From contig VGFK01000002.1 in the NCBI GenBank assembly GCA_016868895.1, positions 124,001 to 188,000 on the forward strand: DNA of 64,000 bases, written 5' to 3'. The translations under genes and the position numbers were made by a program. A model generated the notes under the pieces. It searched no databases and was not told the DNA's origin. It was given only the letters and a program-made list of their open reading frames with translations. Each line of letters starts with the position of its first letter. Positions within the stretch are counted from its first letter, which is position 1. This document shows positions 61,114 to 64,000 of the stretch, one piece after another. This DNA is from Bacteroidota bacterium. Its GTDB lineage: Bacteria; Bacteroidota; Bacteroidia; Chitinophagales; Chitinophagaceae.

Positions 61114-62022
61114 CTATTTTTTTCTTGAAAAACCTGGATGAAATCGATTCAAGGTATCCTTTAAAAAATTTCTGTCCAAATGCGTATATATTTCTGTGGT
61201 GGTGATGCTCTCGTGTCCCAGCATTTCCTGAACCGCACGCAAATCGGCACCGCCTTCCACCAAATGTGTCGCAAACGAATGCCGAAACGTGTGCGGGGAA
61301 ATTGTTTTCTGGATGCCTGCTTTGAGTGACACCTGTTTGATGATGTAAAAAATCATCACCCGGGACATTCCGGATCCTCTTCTGTTGAGAAATACACTAT
61401 CTTCTGAACCTTTTTTGATCGACTGCTGATTACGGAAATGCTGGACATAGAGCTGAATGTGTTGAATGGCTACCTGTCCTATGGGGACCAGTCGCTCTTT
61501 ATCTCCTTTACCAATGACCCGGATAAAGCCAATTTCCAGATAGAGGTTGGACAGTTTGAGCTGGATCAGTTCACTTACCCGAAGGCCACAACTGTATAGA
61601 GTTTCCAATATGGCCCTGTTGCGCTGTCCTTCTGGTTCGCTGAGATCGATTGCAGCAAGCATGGATTCTATTTCCTCTACACTGAGGGTATCCGGCAGCG
61701 CCCGTTTTAATTTTGGAGCTTGCAGCAATGCAGTGGGATTGGTGGTTGAAATCCCTTCCTGCATGCAATAAGTATAAAAGGATTTTATTCCAGAAATGAT
61801 TCGGGCCTGTGTGCGTTCGCTCAGTCCCATTCCGGCAATCCAATGAACAAACAATTGCAGGTCGTTGAGTGTAAGCTCTCCGGGAGCAAGGAGTTTATTG
61901 TTCAATTGTAAGTATTGGGTTAGTTTTTCCACATCTGCAGCATAGGAATCCTGCGTGTGTTCGGCCATTGATTTTTCCAGCCGCAAGTAAAGCGCGAATC
62001 CTTTTTTTGAACTCTCCCACAT
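61114..62022 (-). CDS. xerD: Site-specific tyrosine recombinase XerD
   Basis: Resolves chromosome dimers at dif, 302 aa. The N-terminal SAM-like domain is followed by the catalytic residues Arg in SCGLRVSEL, Lys in GKGDKERLVP, His-x2-Arg in SPHTFRHSFAT, His in LGHESITTTEIY and Tyr in IYTHL. The single-domain size and lack of an adjacent element indicate a housekeeping XerD rather than an integrase. No dif site found by eye. Confidence 0.93.
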   Translation of the reverse strand: MWESSKKGFALYLRLEKSMAEHTQDSYAADVEKLTQYLQLNNKLLAPGELTLNDLQLFVHWIAGMGLSERTQARIISGIKSFYTYCMQEGISTTNPTALLQAPKLKRALPDTLSVEEIESMLAAIDLSEPEGQRNRAILETLYSCGLRVSELIQLKLSNLYLEIGFIRVIGKGDKERLVPIGQVAIQHIQLYVQHFRNQQSIKKGSEDSVFLNRRGSGMSRVMIFYIIKQVSLKAGIQKTISPHTFRHSFATHLVEGGADLRAVQEMLGHESITTTEIYTHLDRNFLKDTLNRFHPGFSRKK

Positions 62023-62071
62023 GAATTGAAAATAAACGATTAGTTGGGTGATTTGTGCTACTTTAGCGACT

Positions 62072-62085
62072 CAAATTTACATTTA
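62072..62085. promoter_or_regulatory. Overlapping divergent -7 elements (xerD and YkgJ-like gene)
   Basis: TAAATTTG on the minus strand (plus 62072-62079) is 50 bases from the xerD ATG. TACATTTA on the plus strand (62078-62085) is 23 bases from the YkgJ-like ATG. They share two bases. No -33 elements assigned. Confidence 0.3.
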
Positions 62086-62107
62086 ATTACTGCCCTAAAC
62101 AGCACCT

Positions 62108-62605
62108 ATGTGGAGCAAGTCACGTTTTCGTAGCATGGTGAAAAAAAGATCCCGTTCCCTGCGCCTTTTTCTAACCCGATTGTCAAAGCAGCCGGTTCCA
62201 GGATTGGATAAGCTGATAGCAGAAATTGAAATAGAGGTCTGGAAGAAAACAGATTGTTTGAAATGTGCTGCCTGCTGCAAAGAAATGACACCCACGTATA
62301 CAGCAGGGGATATGAAACGCATCGCAGGCCATTTTGAAATGACAGTAAACGAGATGAAATCAAAGTGGCTGAAATTGGAGAGCAACCGAGATTGGATCAA
62401 CCGTTCTATACCCTGTCAATTCTTGAATCTGAAGACGAATAAATGTTCGATATATGCCATTCGTCCGCAAGACTGCAGTGTCTTTCCTCATTTGTCCAAA
62501 AAGAAGATGGTCGATTATATCCATGTACATCACCAAAATCTCACGATGTGCCCTGCAACCTATCAGATGGTTGAACAACTCCGCAAAACATTGGAAAACG
62601 GTTAA
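62108..62605 (+). CDS. YkgJ-type cysteine-cluster protein
   Basis: A 165-aa protein with the family metal-binding cysteines: CLKCAACCKEM (C-x2-C-x2-C-C), the Cys in IPCQFL, CSIYAIRPQDCSVFPHL and a final Cys in LTMCPATYQM. It probably binds zinc or an Fe-S cluster. Function unknown. Its stop is one base before the convergent BamA/TamA-family end. Confidence 0.85.
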   Translation: MWSKSRFRSMVKKRSRSLRLFLTRLSKQPVPGLDKLIAEIEIEVWKKTDCLKCAACCKEMTPTYTAGDMKRIAGHFEMTVNEMKSKWLKLESNRDWINRSIPCQFLNLKTNKCSIYAIRPQDCSVFPHLSKKKMVDYIHVHHQNLTMCPATYQMVEQLRKTLENG

Positions 62606-62606
62606 A

Positions 62607-64000
62607 TCAGAACGGATATCCAATGGCAAACTGAAATACCGGGCGGCTCCACACCTTTCGCACAAACCACCCGCCCTCTGAAGCTGAGTAATACTTGAGT
62701 GCATTATTTGAGCCAGTATTGGACGGACCGTACCGGGGATCTTTTATGGGAAATCCCAGGTCAAAACGCAATAAGAAATAATTGAAATCCACACGAGCGC
62801 CAGCACCGCTTGCAATGGCCAGGTCTCTGCCTAATTTATCAAGCCGGAACCCTGCATTTTTCAGGGTCTGATCCAAATCGTTTCTGAACCAGATGTTTCC
62901 AATGTCGGTAAACACAGCACCCCTCATCCAAAACCCATAAAACGGAAATAAATTGAACCGGTACTCAAGATTCGCCTCCAACTGAATATCGGCGTATTTA
63001 TCATTGAATTTCCCGTTGGCCACAGTATCGTAAAACAGATTGGACCCGATACCCAGTTTTCTGAGCGACCATCCCCGCATGCTGTTGGGTCCGCCTGCAG
63101 TATAACTTTTGAAAAAGGGTAGGGTAACCTGTCCCTTTCGGGATGCTGTAGAGAATGCATAGCCCATGCCTGCAAATGCCCGAAGATTCAAGCTGCTTTT
63201 TTTATAATTGATTACATGCTTGAATTCTGCGTCAATTTTGATGAAGCGATAGAGATTGCTCAAGTATTTCCCTGAACGCGTTTGTTTATAGAATAGGGCA
63301 CCTGTCAACAAACCGCTTTCTTCGCCATACACCTTCAAGAAACTGATGTGCTTGGTTCCACCTGGATTGAGGTTACGATTGAATAAAAAGTTGCTACCGA
63401 TAATCAAACCATTGTTATACGTGTACAGCAAAAGAGGGAAGTCCTTGATCGATTCAATGAATAGGCTGTCGGGGTTGAATTGCGTAAACTCCAGATTGAT
63501 CGGTTTTACTTGCCAAGATGTATTGGGATTGGGTCTCCACTCATATCCAATTGATGTATTGAAGGAAGTGAGTTTAAAAAAACGAAACCGATCTATATAG
63601 GATACATCTGCGGAAACAACTGTTCGTGCTTGCTGGAACCTCGACTTCCAGCGATCTCCTATAGGGGCCAGCATCCAGGGGAAGGTCAGTCGATTGCTTA
63701 AACTAATTTCACCCGTCAGAATCTTCTTGAAATTATTGAACTCAATACCCGTCCTGAGGCTATTCTCCAACTGAATTGCACGCTTTCCAATATTTCGGTT
63801 ACGCAAGGTGAAATTGTTGGCCAGGCCCACTCTTCCACTGCCCACTTGAATCATCTGTGACGAATTGATGATGCTGCTTCCTTCAAGATCGATGCTGAAA
63901 AATTGTCGTTTTGCGGGTTGCATCCTAAGCGTGTAGTTGATCAGCCTGCTGCTGTCAATGGACTCTGTCAACAAATTGATGTTTTGCCAAACGTCCATTT
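62607..64000 (-). CDS. BamA/TamA-family outer-membrane protein, 5'-truncated by window edge
   Basis: C-terminal 463 or so residues of an Omp85-type barrel; the N-terminal part lies beyond the window and the Met at 63998 is internal. Barrel strands alternate throughout. SYTAGGPNSMRGWSLRKLG carries the RGW-type loop motif that corresponds to the VRGF/Y motif of Omp85 proteins. YADIQLEANLEYRFNLF and the C-terminal FQFAIGYPF (terminal Phe) are typical. It may insert or secrete outer-membrane proteins. Whether it is BamA, TamA or another paralogue cannot be seen without the POTRA region. Confidence 0.85.
   Translation of the reverse strand, partial: MDVWQNINLLTESIDSSRLINYTLRMQPAKRQFFSIDLEGSSIINSSQMIQVGSGRVGLANNFTLRNRNIGKRAIQLENSLRTGIEFNNFKKILTGEISLSNRLTFPWMLAPIGDRWKSRFQQARTVVSADVSYIDRFRFFKLTSFNTSIGYEWRPNPNTSWQVKPINLEFTQFNPDSLFIESIKDFPLLLYTYNNGLIIGSNFLFNRNLNPGGTKHISFLKVYGEESGLLTGALFYKQTRSGKYLSNLYRFIKIDAEFKHVINYKKSSLNLRAFAGMGYAFSTASRKGQVTLPFFKSYTAGGPNSMRGWSLRKLGIGSNLFYDTVANGKFNDKYADIQLEANLEYRFNLFPFYGFWMRGAVFTDIGNIWFRNDLDQTLKNAGFRLDKLGRDLAIASGAGARVDFNYFLLRFDLGFPIKDPRYGPSNTGSNNALKYYSASEGGWFVRKVWSRPVFQFAIGYPF

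Noticed and set aside
61114-62022. XerD as the integrase of a mobile element
   Set aside because: Neighbours on both sides are ordinary chromosomal genes, there are no att-like repeats or element genes, and the protein has the housekeeping XerD length and motifs.

Overview
The window reads as a compact chromosomal segment of a Bacteroidota bacterium. The evidence is a type IX secretion protein (PorQ), a TonB-dependent receptor, Bacteroidota-typical families (DUF5683, DUF2911, DUF6580-like, LuxE-type acyl-protein synthetase, SDR-type threonine dehydrogenase) and many promoter -7 elements of the form TAnnTTTG instead of a sigma70 TATAAT box. A Chitinophagales-like relative is my guess, not shown. 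Gene density is very high, and no stretch longer than about 300 bases lacks a gene. I see no tRNA, rRNA, insertion sequence, prophage or CRISPR array.

Layout. 1-6.6 kb: end of a thiolase, pdhB, a TonB receptor, and on the minus strand tgt plus a secreted esterase. 6.7-12.6 kb: the alpha ribosomal operon (infA-rpmJ-rpsM-rpsK-rpsD-rpoA-rplQ), a strong terminator, then carA-aroQ and a MORN-like protein. 12.6-21.9 kb: aconitase, a PspC-like protein, kdsA, threonine dehydrogenase, a TlpA-like lipoprotein, and the minus-strand cluster parA-parB-DUF5683-dapB-fRMsr. 21.9-33.7 kb: a membrane metallophosphoesterase, two outer-membrane proteins, lon, porQ, an M42 peptidase, a LuxE-like protein, lpxB and surE. 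33.8-39.9 kb: an XRE/S24 regulator and parE-DUF1835-parC (topoisomerase IV). 40-51.8 kb: accD-smpB, then a long operon trpEGDCFBA-hisHAF-hisIE-tlpA behind a leader with a terminator. 51.8-64 kb: yraN, manA, rnhA/pyk/pfkA, rmlD-like, CrtA-like, dcd, a phosphopantetheinyl transferase, DUF2911, DUF3817, xerD, a YkgJ-type protein and the C-terminal part of a BamA/TamA-family protein.

How the genes work together. Most are housekeeping: translation, tryptophan and histidine synthesis, glycolysis, LPS (kdsA, lpxB), segregation and decatenation (parAB, parCE, xerD) and proteolysis (lon). Tryptophan and the second half of histidine synthesis appear to be one transcription unit.

No obvious new defence or mobile system is present. 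The most interesting signals are regulatory: two mutually exclusive hairpins directly upstream of rpsD, a trp leader with two overlapping mini-ORFs that each carry a Tyr-Trp codon pair before a terminator, and several genes whose -7 element lies 3-5 nt from the start codon (possible leaderless mRNAs). There is also a tRNA-guanine transglycosylase that lacks all four canonical zinc ligands.
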